Below are positions 1-5,953 of a stretch of 9,402 bases of DNA, one piece after another; the first letter of the stretch is position 1, and each line of letters begins with the position of its first letter. Under the pieces are notes generated by a model, which was given only the letters and a program-made list of their open reading frames with translations, was not told the DNA's origin and searched no databases. Position numbers and translations under genes: made by a program. The DNA is from Dehalococcoidales bacterium (GTDB taxonomy: Bacteria > Chloroflexota > Dehalococcoidia > Dehalococcoidales > Fen-1064): assembly GCA_028713395.1 (NCBI GenBank), contig JAQTOJ010000068.1, forward strand, positions 1 through 9,402, given 5' to 3'.

Positions 1-432
1 ATCGGCCATCGGTATTTTACCGCCGACCACTTCCTCACCCGGCGTGCCCATCACCACTACACTCCCCCCGAACGCATCGACGGCGGTTTTAGCGGCAATA
101 GCTGCGCCCACGGCAATGGTACAGATGAGGTTATGTCCGCAGGCATGCCCCACCCCGGCAAGGGCGTCGTATTCCGCCAATAAACCTATGGTAGGTTTGC
201 CTTTACCGTAAACCGCCCGGAAGGCCGTCGGCATATTACAGATTCCGCGTTCCAGAGTAAAACCATTCTCCTCCAGATAATCCGTCAGCCATTCTACGGC
301 TTTATATTCCACCAGCCCCAGTTCTGGGTTATCGTGGATTTTTAATGCCAGTTCACGTAAAGCCGGCAGCCGGGCGTCTACCGCTTTATTCACGGCTGAT
401 TTTACCTTGGAAATATCGGCGTTTGCTTTCAT
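1..432 (-). CDS. M20-family amidohydrolase / metallopeptidase, N-terminal part (partial)
   Basis: Only the first 144 codons are present; the gene runs off the left edge. The start is ATG at 432-430, with a weak GGG-containing ribosome site just upstream. The protein resembles M20D amidohydrolases (the AbgB / aminoacylase-1-like group), zinc enzymes that hydrolyse amide bonds of acylated or conjugated amino acids, usually in the cytosol. Visible motifs are HDNPELG at about residues 33-39, AEYDAL at 86-91, the metal-site motif HACGHN at 96-101, and GTPGEE at 129-134, where E133/E134 match the general-base/metal glutamates of the family. No signal peptide is seen. It is transcribed away from rpsO and has its own promoter. 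The substrate cannot be told from this fragment; the family call is firm, the exact enzyme is not. Confidence 0.88.
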   Translation of the reverse strand, partial: MKANADISKVKSAVNKAVDARLPALRELALKIHDNPELGLVEYKAVEWLTDYLEENGFTLERGICNMPTAFRAVYGKGKPTIGLLAEYDALAGVGHACGHNLICTIAVGAAIAAKTAVDAFGGSVVVMGTPGEEVVGGKIPMAD

Positions 433-481
433 CTATTGCCCATCGTTTTAGCGATAAATATATTCAGGATAGAACTTCACT

Positions 482-510
482 ATTATAATAGCACAACGTT
501 TTCCCGGCAA
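482..510 (-). promoter_or_regulatory. Sigma-70-type promoter for the M20 amidohydrolase gene
   Basis: On the minus strand a -35 TTGCCG (510-505) is followed by a 17-base spacer and a perfect -10 TATAAT (487-482). Transcription would begin near 475, giving a leader of about 43 bases before the ATG at 432. The -10 lies in a short palindrome (tattataata), so a -10-like hexamer also exists on the plus strand, but no plus-strand gene follows it closely. Confidence 0.65.
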
Positions 511-621
511 AGTGTGGAGGAAATGTTACATCTTTCGCCCGGTTAGTTTCACCTCGGTTATGGTTATTCCATGCGTCTTTGCCAGGAGCAGAGCGACGCG
601 GCAATCTCAAACCGTTGTCAT

Positions 622-720
622 CATGCCCATCCCGTATGAATCTCAATGAATCGGGACTAGATCTGGGCTCCATCGTATTTTGTCTCCCCTTAAGTTTAAG
701 GGGAGATACAGAGGGATTTG
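622..720. repeat. Dispersed intergenic repeat, copy A
   Basis: This element opens with catcccgtatgaatct and closes with gggagatacagagggatttg (701-720). That closing 20-mer recurs exactly at 4647-4666. Its core is a perfect 11-base inverted repeat, tctccccttaa (683-693) and ttaaggggaga (696-706), separated by gt. The same head/hairpin/tail layout appears in the dapB-dapA gap, so this is a repeat family and not a chance palindrome. It has no coding capacity and resembles small REP- or MITE-like elements. Its exact ends are uncertain. Confidence 0.7.
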
Positions 721-730
721 TCATAAATCT

Positions 731-778
731 ACCTCCTTGTCTCCTCGCCCCTTGTGGAAGAGGGCTCAGGTGAGGGGG
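731..778. repeat. Imperfect inverted C-rich/G-rich repeat block
   Basis: A pyrimidine-rich half (acctccttgtctcctcgccc) is followed by cttgtgg and a purine-rich half (aagagggctcaggtgagggg), able to fold imperfectly. The block resembles a type of intergenic repeat seen in many bacterial genomes, with CCCCTTGTGG between CTC-rich and GAG-rich arms. That similarity is from memory. Only one copy lies in this window. Confidence 0.45.
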
Positions 779-794
779 TATATTGCCACATATA

Positions 795-884
795 CATCGC
801 CATCCCATGTGAATCTAGTTGTTCCCTCCCTTCAAGTTTGAAGAGCCTGTCCCCGACCTGATCGGGGACAGGTCAGGCGGGATT
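795..884. repeat. Degenerate copy C of the dispersed repeat, carrying an extra hairpin
   Basis: The head (795-816) matches the head of copy A (622-643) at 18 of 22 positions. It continues into ctccc plus a 6-base inverted repeat, cttcaa/ttgaag (830-835 and 838-843), and ends in cgggatttgg. Between these lies a perfect 11-base stem, cctgtccccga (846-856) and tcggggacagg (862-872), with a 5-base loop. The stem has no T-run after it, so it is not an obvious intrinsic terminator. Confidence 0.5.
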
Positions 885-1067
885 TGGTAAATTATCAATG
901 CAGACGCATCGGAACTTGATACAATGTGCTGCCGCCTCCATTACTCCATCACGAGATACGAAGTACCTAAGCAATCTCTCCCGCGCAAATAGAACTGCAC
1001 TTTTCTCGCTTTATGGCTTGTGCTTAAATACCCAACCTCACCTAAACGCCTTTACTACCTGCTTGCG

Positions 1068-1097
1068 TTTACTACTTCCTTATTATTATGCTATAAT
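1068..1097 (+). promoter_or_regulatory. Promoter for rpsO-pnp(-dapB)
   Basis: A -35-like TTTACT (1068-1073) is followed by an 18-base spacer and a perfect -10 TATAAT (1092-1097), with an extended TGC just before it. Transcription would start near 1104, leaving a leader of about 37 bases before the TTG start of rpsO. It is the best plus-strand promoter upstream of the ribosomal gene. Confidence 0.65.
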
Positions 1098-1140
1098 TCT
1101 TAAGTATTTCGAATCAATTACCCGTAAACAGGAGTAACAC

Positions 1141-1404
1141 TTGGATAAAGAACAAAAATTAGCAGTGGTCAGTAAATACGGACGTGTCAAAAACGACACC
1201 GGCTCCCCGGAAGTCCAGGTAGCCTTACTTACCGAACGCATCAATCATCTGACAAAACACACTGCCGCCAACAAACAGGATTTCGATACGCGCAGAGGCT
1301 TACTGAGATTGGTAGTCCAGCGCCGCCGTCTACTTTCCTATCTAAGCAAGAAAGATGCCGACCGCTATAACGCCCTTATCAAAAGCCTCGGTTTACGTAA
1401 ATAA
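1141..1404 (+). CDS. rpsO: 30S ribosomal protein S15
   Basis: S15 is a primary 16S rRNA-binding protein of the small subunit platform and helps form the bridge to the 50S subunit. The 87-residue length is typical of the family. The sequence carries the conserved GSPEVQVALLTERI (about residues 21-34), LTKHT helix and RRGLLRLVVQRRRLLSYL (about 51-68) segments, the basic helices that contact rRNA. The start is TTG: AGGAG at 1130-1134 is 6 bases upstream, and the first residues MDKEQK line up with the usual N-terminus. pnp follows after 20 bases, the classical rpsO-pnp arrangement. Many bacteria regulate this operon through S15 binding its own leader; the short leader here shows no clear pseudoknot site. 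Confidence 0.97.
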   Translation: MDKEQKLAVVSKYGRVKNDTGSPEVQVALLTERINHLTKHTAANKQDFDTRRGLLRLVVQRRRLLSYLSKKDADRYNALIKSLGLRK

Positions 1405-1424
1405 TCGTAGACAGGAGGTTTACA

Positions 1425-3620
1425 TTGTCTACACCCCAATCATTTAAAAGTGAATTTGGTGGGCGTACGCTCACCATTCAAACCGGCAAATTAGCCCAAC
1501 AAGCCACCAGTTCCGTTACCGTCCAATATGGCGAAAGCGTTGTCTTGGTGACTCTTTGTGTCGCTAAAGAAGCCCGCGAAGGCGTGGATTTTCTCCCCTT
1601 GACCATTGATTATGAAGAGCGGTTATATGCCGCCGGTAAAATTCCCGGTGGTTTCATCCGCCGTGAAGGACGTCCCTCCACTGAAGCCATTCTCGCCGGA
1701 CGTTTGACTGACCGCCCCATCCGCCCGCTTTTACCCAAAGCCTGGCGGCGCGAACTCCAGGTCATCATCACCGTCCTTTCCGCTGACCAGTTGAACGACC
1801 CGGATATTCTGGCCATCATCGGCACGTCCGCCGTCCTTGCCAATTCCCCGGTGCCTTTCGCCGGACCGGTCTCCGCCTGCCGCGTCGGCTACATCAATGA
1901 AGAACTCGTCCTCAACCCCACCATGGCGCAATTGGAAGGCAGTGACCTTGATTTGGTCGTCGTCAGCACCAAAGAGAAAATCGTCATGATCGAAGCCGGC
2001 GCCAAAGAAGTCTCTGAAAACGTCGCCATGGAAGCCCTGAAGTTCGGGCATCAAGCCAACCAGTCGGTCATTGCTTTGCAGGAACAAATGAGAGCCGCCA
2101 TCGGCCAGCCCAAAGAGACCGCGCCGGTATTTGAATTCTCACCGGAACTCATGGCCGCCGTGGATAAAGCCATTGCCGGCAGACTGGAAAGCGCCTGTTT
2201 CGTCACCTCCAAACACCCCCGCGAAGACGCTTTCGATAAATTACAGAACGAAGTCATCGCCCAACTCGGCGAACAGTATTCTAAAGCCGATATCATCGGC
2301 TACATCGATACGCAAATCCGCCGCATTATCCGCGCCGGTATGCTGGAAAAAGGCAAACGGGTCAGCGGCCGCGGCATGAACGAACTCCGTCCCATCAGCG
2401 CCGAAGTCGGCTTGTTACCGCGCACCCACGGCACCGGTTTATTCAACCGCGGCCAGACGCAGGTGCTCTGTATCGCTACCCTCGGCTCCACCCGCCAGGA
2501 ACAGGTTCTGGACGGACTCGGGATCGAAGAAACCAAGCGGTTCCTGCACCACTATAATATGCCGCCCTTCGCCAACGGCGAGGTGAAACGCATCAACACC
2601 GGCCGGCGTGAAATCGGTCACGGCGCTCTGGTAGAAAGAGCCCTCGCGCCCGTTATCCCCACCTCGGTGGATTTCCCCTATACCATCCGCCTCGTCTCTG
2701 AAGTCCTCAGCTCTAACGGCAGCACTTCGCAGGCCAGCGTTTGCGCCGGCAGTCTGGCGTTAATGGATGCCGGTATTCCCGTCAAAAAAGCCGTCGCCGG
2801 TATCTCCATCGGTCTGGTGACCGGGGAAAACAACCGCTTTGAAACGATCGTGGACATTGAAGGTATTGAAGATAATTACGGTGATATGGATTTCAAAGTC
2901 GCCGGCACCAAAGACGGCATCACCGCCATCCAGTTGGATATGAAGGTCAAAGGCATCGGGTTCGATATCTGCCAGAATACCTTCGATAAAGCCCGTGATG
3001 TCCGCCTCAAGATTCTGGAAGTCATGAACGGCGCCATCAACGCGCCCCGCGTTGAGGTAAGCAAGTACGCCCCCAGAATGTACAAGCTCAAGATCGATGT
3101 GGATAAGATCGGCGCGGTCATCGGCAGCGGCGGCAAGACCATCCGCTCCATTACCGAACAGACCAAGACGACTATCGATATCGAAGATGATGGCACCGTG
3201 GTCATCGGCGCGGTGGATGAAGCCGCGGCCAAACGCGCCATCGAAATCATCGAAGGCTTGACCAGGGATATCGAGGTCGGCACCATTTATACGGGTAAAG
3301 TCACCCGCATTCTGGCGTTCGGCGCCCTCGTGGAAATCCTCCCCGGCAAAGAAGGGATGATTCACATCAGCGAACTCGCCAACCGCCGCGTGGCCACCGT
3401 GGAAGAAGAAGTTAAAGTCGGTGATGAAGTCACCGTGAAAGTATTACGCGTGGAAGATGGTAAAATTGCCCTCTCCCGCAAAGCGGTCTTCGAACCCGCT
3501 GGCGGACAGACGGAATCCGGCAACGCCCCCCAGCATGACCACCGTCCCCCGCCCCGCCCCCACCAGGGCGGTCGCCCGCCTTTCCGGCACAACCCGGATA
3601 ACAGAACGCAGCACCAGTAG
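1425..3620 (+). CDS. pnp: Polyribonucleotide nucleotidyltransferase (PNPase)
   Basis: PNPase degrades RNA 3' to 5' by phosphorolysis, releasing nucleoside diphosphates, and acts as a trimer in RNA turnover. The 731 residues show the full domain order: RNase PH-like domain 1 (about 10-140), helical linker, RNase PH-like domain 2 from about 318 (ELRPISAEVGLLPRTHGTG), a KH domain (about 552-612, with IGSGGKTI) and an S1 domain (about 617-688). In the second core, SVCAGSLALMDAGIP and GDMDFKVAGT (486-495, with D487, D489 and K491) match the phosphate- and metal-binding catalytic site. A Pro/His/Arg-rich tail (690-731) follows S1. The TTG start is fixed by AGGAGG at 1413-1418, 6 bases upstream. It sits 20 bases after rpsO and 21 bases before dapB, so co-transcription is likely. 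Confidence 0.98.
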   Translation: MSTPQSFKSEFGGRTLTIQTGKLAQQATSSVTVQYGESVVLVTLCVAKEAREGVDFLPLTIDYEERLYAAGKIPGGFIRREGRPSTEAILAGRLTDRPIRPLLPKAWRRELQVIITVLSADQLNDPDILAIIGTSAVLANSPVPFAGPVSACRVGYINEELVLNPTMAQLEGSDLDLVVVSTKEKIVMIEAGAKEVSENVAMEALKFGHQANQSVIALQEQMRAAIGQPKETAPVFEFSPELMAAVDKAIAGRLESACFVTSKHPREDAFDKLQNEVIAQLGEQYSKADIIGYIDTQIRRIIRAGMLEKGKRVSGRGMNELRPISAEVGLLPRTHGTGLFNRGQTQVLCIATLGSTRQEQVLDGLGIEETKRFLHHYNMPPFANGEVKRINTGRREIGHGALVERALAPVIPTSVDFPYTIRLVSEVLSSNGSTSQASVCAGSLALMDAGIPVKKAVAGISIGLVTGENNRFETIVDIEGIEDNYGDMDFKVAGTKDGITAIQLDMKVKGIGFDICQNTFDKARDVRLKILEVMNGAINAPRVEVSKYAPRMYKLKIDVDKIGAVIGSGGKTIRSITEQTKTTIDIEDDGTVVIGAVDEAAAKRAIEIIEGLTRDIEVGTIYTGKVTRILAFGALVEILPGKEGMIHISELANRRVATVEEEVKVGDEVTVKVLRVEDGKIALSRKAVFEPAGGQTESGNAPQHDHRPPPRPHQGGRPPFRHNPDNRTQHQ

Positions 3621-3641
3621 TCAATTCAGGAGGCATACGGC

Positions 3642-4439
3642 ATGACAATCAAAGTCATAGTTCATGGAGCTATGGGGAAGATGGGAAAAGAGGTTGTCAA
3701 CGCCGTCTGCCGCGATCCTGAAACCAAACTGGTCGGCGCGGTCGATATTAATCTTCCCCAGGATTTTCTGATTTTACCCGATGGCACCAACAAGGTGCCG
3801 TTGTCTTCAAATTTAGCCGCCATTATCGATAGCCAGAAGCCGGACGTGATGGTGGATTTCTCTCTGCCGCCGGGTGCCCTGCCCGCCATCCGCACCGCCG
3901 CTCATAAAAAAGTGCACATCGTCACCGGCACCACCGGCTTCAAACCGGCGGATTTTACGGAAATGGCTAAACTGGCGGAAGACAACCATATCGGCATCAT
4001 CTGGGCATCCAACTTTGCTCTTGGTGCTGTATTGATGATTCACCTGGCGAAAATGACCGCGCCTTATTTTGATTACGCGGAAATCACCGAATTGCACCAC
4101 CATTTGAAGGCTGATGCCCCCTCCGGCACCGCCCTCACCACCGCCCGTGAAATGGCTAAAAAACGCGGCAAACCGTTCCTGGTGCCCAATGCCAAGGATA
4201 TCGAGATGAAGAGCCGCGGCGAGCAGGTGGAAGGCGTCGCCATCCACAGCGTGCGGCTGCCGGGTTTGAACGCCCACCAGGAAGTCATTTTCGGCGCCCC
4301 CGGACAGACCCTGATCATCCGCCACGATACCATCAACCGCGAATGCTACATGCCCGGCGTCATGCTCTCGGTCAAAGCCGTCCCGCAAAGACACGGTTTG
4401 ACCAGCGGTCTCGCCCCCATCCTCGGCCTCAAGGATTGA
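3642..4439 (+). CDS. dapB: 4-hydroxy-tetrahydrodipicolinate reductase
   Basis: DapB reduces 4-hydroxy-tetrahydrodipicolinate (the DapA product) to tetrahydrodipicolinate with NAD(P)H, in the lysine/meso-diaminopimelate pathway in the cytosol. The 265 residues are near the usual 270. The N-terminal Rossmann motif VHGAMGKMGKEV (7-18) binds the nucleotide, and VTGTTGF is the second cofactor loop. The family signature ELHHHLKADAPSGTA covers about 150-164: H152/H153 and K156 correspond to the catalytic His and Lys, and S161-G162-T163 to the substrate-binding turn. The ATG start has AGGAGG at 3628-3633, 8 bases upstream. It lies 21 bases after pnp and so is probably expressed from the rpsO promoter. 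A short hairpin (aaggat/atcctt, 4431-4445) overlaps the stop codon but is too weak to call a terminator. Confidence 0.97.
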   Translation: MTIKVIVHGAMGKMGKEVVNAVCRDPETKLVGAVDINLPQDFLILPDGTNKVPLSSNLAAIIDSQKPDVMVDFSLPPGALPAIRTAAHKKVHIVTGTTGFKPADFTEMAKLAEDNHIGIIWASNFALGAVLMIHLAKMTAPYFDYAEITELHHHLKADAPSGTALTTAREMAKKRGKPFLVPNAKDIEMKSRGEQVEGVAIHSVRLPGLNAHQEVIFGAPGQTLIIRHDTINRECYMPGVMLSVKAVPQRHGLTSGLAPILGLKD

Positions 4440-4556
4440 ATCCTTTAGTTTCCCTCAGCTTTTTCGTTTTTTATGGTTTCCGTTGGCTTGCTGTAATCTG
4501 ACATCGCATTGTCATCCCAGCGCAGGTGGCACCCATTCAGCAGCTTGTCTGCTGTT

Positions 4557-4666
4557 CATCCCGTATGTAAATCGGGACCGGGATCCAGATAATGTTTATA
4601 AGGTCGTAGTTCCAATAGACGGAGTTTCCTTCTCCCTTTAGGTAAAGGGAGATACAGAGGGATTTG
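4557..4666. repeat. Dispersed intergenic repeat, copy B
   Basis: It has the same plan as the copy at 622-720. The head is catcccgtatg followed by atcgggac. A perfect 10-base inverted repeat comes next, tctcccttta (4631-4640) and taaagggaga (4643-4652), with gg at its centre. The tail gggagatacagagggatttg (4647-4666) is identical to 701-720. The middle differs in sequence and length (110 versus 99 bases). The stem differs from copy A by compensatory changes on both sides, so the dyad itself appears to be maintained. Confidence 0.7.
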
Positions 4667-4718
4667 AAATAAAGAATATAAACCGCAATGAGTAAATAAT
4701 AGGTATCTAAAATAACAC

Positions 4719-4747
4719 TTGTTATCAAAGGAAATTCTGTTTAATAT
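4719..4747 (+). promoter_or_regulatory. Candidate dapA promoter with overlapping palindrome
   Basis: TTGTTA (4719-4724) and TAATAT (4742-4747) are separated by 17 bases, and transcription would begin near 4754, about 28 bases before the dapA ATG. The -35 lies inside a dyad, ATAACA (4712-4717) and TGTTAT (4720-4725) with ct between, which could be an operator. Both hexamers match consensus at only 4 of 6 positions, so the call is tentative. Confidence 0.45.
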
Positions 4748-4781
4748 TAAGAAATAATCACAGCAACCCTGGAGGAGAACA

Positions 4782-5678
4782 ATGAAAAAAGACCTTGGCA
4801 GACTCATCACCGCAATGGTAACCCCTTTCGATAAAAATGGCGAAGTCGATTACGCCCAGGCGAGGAAACTGGCCAAAGCATTGATCGATTCCGGCAGCGA
4901 GGGGCTGGTTGTCGTCGGCACCACCGGCGAATCACCCACCCTGAAACACGGCGATGAGGAAATCAAGCTGTTCGCCGAGGTCAAGAAAGCCGTCGGGGAT
5001 AAGGGTTCGGTCATTGCGGGTACCGGCAGCAATAACACCGCTGAGGCATTGGAATTCACCAGAGACGCCGAGAAAGTGGGCGTGGATGCCTGTCTACTGG
5101 TCGTGCCCTATTACAACAAACCCTCCCAGGAAGGTCTTTACCAGCATTTCAAGATGATTGCGGATAACACCAAACTACCCTGTATTCTTTATAATGTGCC
5201 TTCCCGCACCATCACTAATTTGAGCGCGGAAACCACTATCCGCCTCAGCCAGGTGAAGAATATCATCGGCATTAAAGAAGCAAGCGGCAATATGGACCAG
5301 ATCACCACCGTCATCGCCGGGGCAAAGAAAGGCTTTACCGTCTGGAGCGGCAACGATACCGATACCCTGCCTATGCTCTCTTTGGGAGCCTACGGCATTA
5401 TCAGCGTCGCCTCGCACCTCGTGGGCAAACAGATCAGCCAGATGATTTACAGTTATGTCAAGGGCGATACCGCCCAAGCCGCCAAGATTCATGCCCACTT
5501 GCTGCCTCTGGTCAATTCCCTGTTCCTCGTCTCCAACCCGGCGCCGGTGAAATACGCTCTCAACCAGATCGGCTTCAACGTCGGCAAACCCCGCCTGCCC
5601 TTGGTCGAACCCGACGAGAAGACCGCCGCCATTATCCGGGACATGCTCAAAAAATATACCATCGATTTGAAAGTGTAA
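4782..5678 (+). CDS. dapA: 4-hydroxy-tetrahydrodipicolinate synthase
   Basis: DapA condenses pyruvate with aspartate semialdehyde, the first committed step toward lysine and diaminopimelate. The 298-residue protein is a TIM-barrel class I aldolase of usual length. Visible active-site elements are GTTGES (46-51), whose T47/T48 correspond to the proton-relay threonine pair; YYNKPSQEGLYQHF; YNVPSRT, with Y137 the catalytic tyrosine and R142 the carboxylate-binding arginine; and GIKEASGN, whose K165 should form the Schiff base with pyruvate. The start is ATG at 4782, with GGAGG at 4771-4775, 6 bases away. It is separated from dapB by a repeat-bearing gap and has its own candidate promoter. No asd gene lies between dapB and dapA. 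A strong terminator follows about 100 bases downstream. Confidence 0.97.
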   Translation: MKKDLGRLITAMVTPFDKNGEVDYAQARKLAKALIDSGSEGLVVVGTTGESPTLKHGDEEIKLFAEVKKAVGDKGSVIAGTGSNNTAEALEFTRDAEKVGVDACLLVVPYYNKPSQEGLYQHFKMIADNTKLPCILYNVPSRTITNLSAETTIRLSQVKNIIGIKEASGNMDQITTVIAGAKKGFTVWSGNDTDTLPMLSLGAYGIISVASHLVGKQISQMIYSYVKGDTAQAAKIHAHLLPLVNSLFLVSNPAPVKYALNQIGFNVGKPRLPLVEPDEKTAAIIRDMLKKYTIDLKV

Positions 5679-5691
5679 ATAAATCTGGCGG

Positions 5692-5743
5692 CACAGGCAT
5701 CCTGCCTGTGTGTAATGGATCGCCGCTCCGATAAAATACGGAG
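5692..5743. repeat. Two small inverted repeats downstream of dapA
   Basis: A perfect 8-base stem, cacaggca (5692-5699) and tgcctgtg (5703-5710), is followed by a 5-base stem, ctccg (5726-5730) and cggag (5739-5743). Neither has a T-run, so they look like remnants of interspersed repeats and not terminators. The following cactttcgcgaggatgaca (5750-5768) also has the flavour of an intergenic repeat. No second copy lies in this window. Confidence 0.4.
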
Positions 5744-5775
5744 TGTCCCACTTTCGCGAGGATGACAATGTAAGT

Positions 5776-5805
5776 AAAAAGGAGAGGTAAACACCTCTCC
5801 TTTTT
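5776..5805. terminator. Bidirectional intrinsic terminator after dapA
   Basis: A perfect 13-base stem, aaaaaggagaggt (5776-5788) and acctctccttttt (5793-5805), encloses the loop aaac. The A-run and T-run at the ends let it work on either strand. It would end dapA transcription and insulate the A+T-rich operon that starts just after it. Confidence 0.9.
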
Positions 5806-5833
5806 CTGTTTTACACTATATATCCTGTATTCA

Positions 5834-5862
5834 TTAATAACAACTAACATATCTGATATAAT
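5834..5862 (+). promoter_or_regulatory. Candidate distal promoter of the Gabija operon
   Basis: TTAATA (5834-5839) is followed by a 17-base spacer and a perfect TATAAT (5857-5862), with TGA just before the -10. Transcription would start near 5869, giving a leader of about 85 bases to the gajA ATG. The -35 is weak and the surrounding DNA is A+T-rich, which raises the chance of a false match. Confidence 0.45.
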
Positions 5863-5878
5863 CCCGTACTAAAATACT

Positions 5879-5906
5879 TTGCATAATACTTATAGAGTGA
5901 TATACT
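5879..5906 (+). promoter_or_regulatory. Candidate proximal promoter of the Gabija operon
   Basis: TTGCAT (5879-5884) is followed by 16 bases and TATACT (5901-5906), again preceded by TGA. The -10 context TGATATACT echoes TGATATAAT at 5854-5862. Transcription would begin near 5913, about 41 bases before the ATG. The sequence cannot show which of the two candidates is used. Confidence 0.4.
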
Positions 5907-5953
5907 ACCTTTGAAATTCAATTTTGCGTTATTTGCATGAGCATAGGGGGAAT

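Larger units (their letters stand above)
433..1067. other. Long gene-poor intergenic region, a mosaic of degenerate repeats
   Basis: I see no credible gene between the M20 start and the rpsO promoter. The open frames here are low-complexity and read through repeat sequence. The contents from left to right are: the M20 promoter; a repeat-like piece around 585-611 (gagcgacgcggcaatctc); repeat copy A (622-720); an imperfect C-rich/G-rich block (731-778); and a degenerate related copy C with a strong hairpin (795-884). The stretch 885-1067 is without recognisable structure. The mosaic look suggests repeated insertion and decay of small non-coding elements. Confidence 0.6.
4440..4781. other. dapB-dapA intergenic region with repeat copy B and dapA promoter
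   Basis: These 342 bases hold no credible gene. The first 70 bases are T-rich without a convincing terminator hairpin. A repeat-derived block follows, including a 6-base hairpin cagcag/ctgctg (4538-4543 and 4549-4554) and dispersed repeat copy B. The last 115 bases are A+T-rich and carry the candidate dapA promoter. I saw no lysine riboswitch or T-box architecture. Confidence 0.6.

Noticed and set aside
464..808. Open frame of 114 codons on the minus strand upstream of the M20 gene
   Set aside because: It reads through repeat copy A and the C-rich block, has low-complexity Pro/Arg/Gly content, no family resemblance, and covers the M20 promoter.
898..1137. Plus-strand open frame of 79 codons before rpsO
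   Set aside because: It runs through the rpsO promoter and ribosome site, has no good ribosome site of its own, and its product shows no recognisable motif.
2760..3365. 201-codon minus-strand open frame opposite pnp
   Set aside because: It is an antisense shadow of the PNPase KH/S1 coding region, caused by biased third positions; there is no ribosome site or family motif.
4440..4781. Possible lysine riboswitch ahead of dapA
   Set aside because: The gap is occupied by a dispersed repeat and A+T-rich sequence; no multi-helix conserved core or terminator/anti-terminator pair could be traced.
4537..4810. Minus-strand open frames in the dapB-dapA gap
   Set aside because: They overlap repeat copy B, the dapA promoter and the dapA start, and have no ribosome site or family resemblance.
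5175..5850. Long minus-strand open frames opposite dapA and its downstream region
   Set aside because: They are mirror frames of a well-supported dapA gene and of repeat and terminator sequence.
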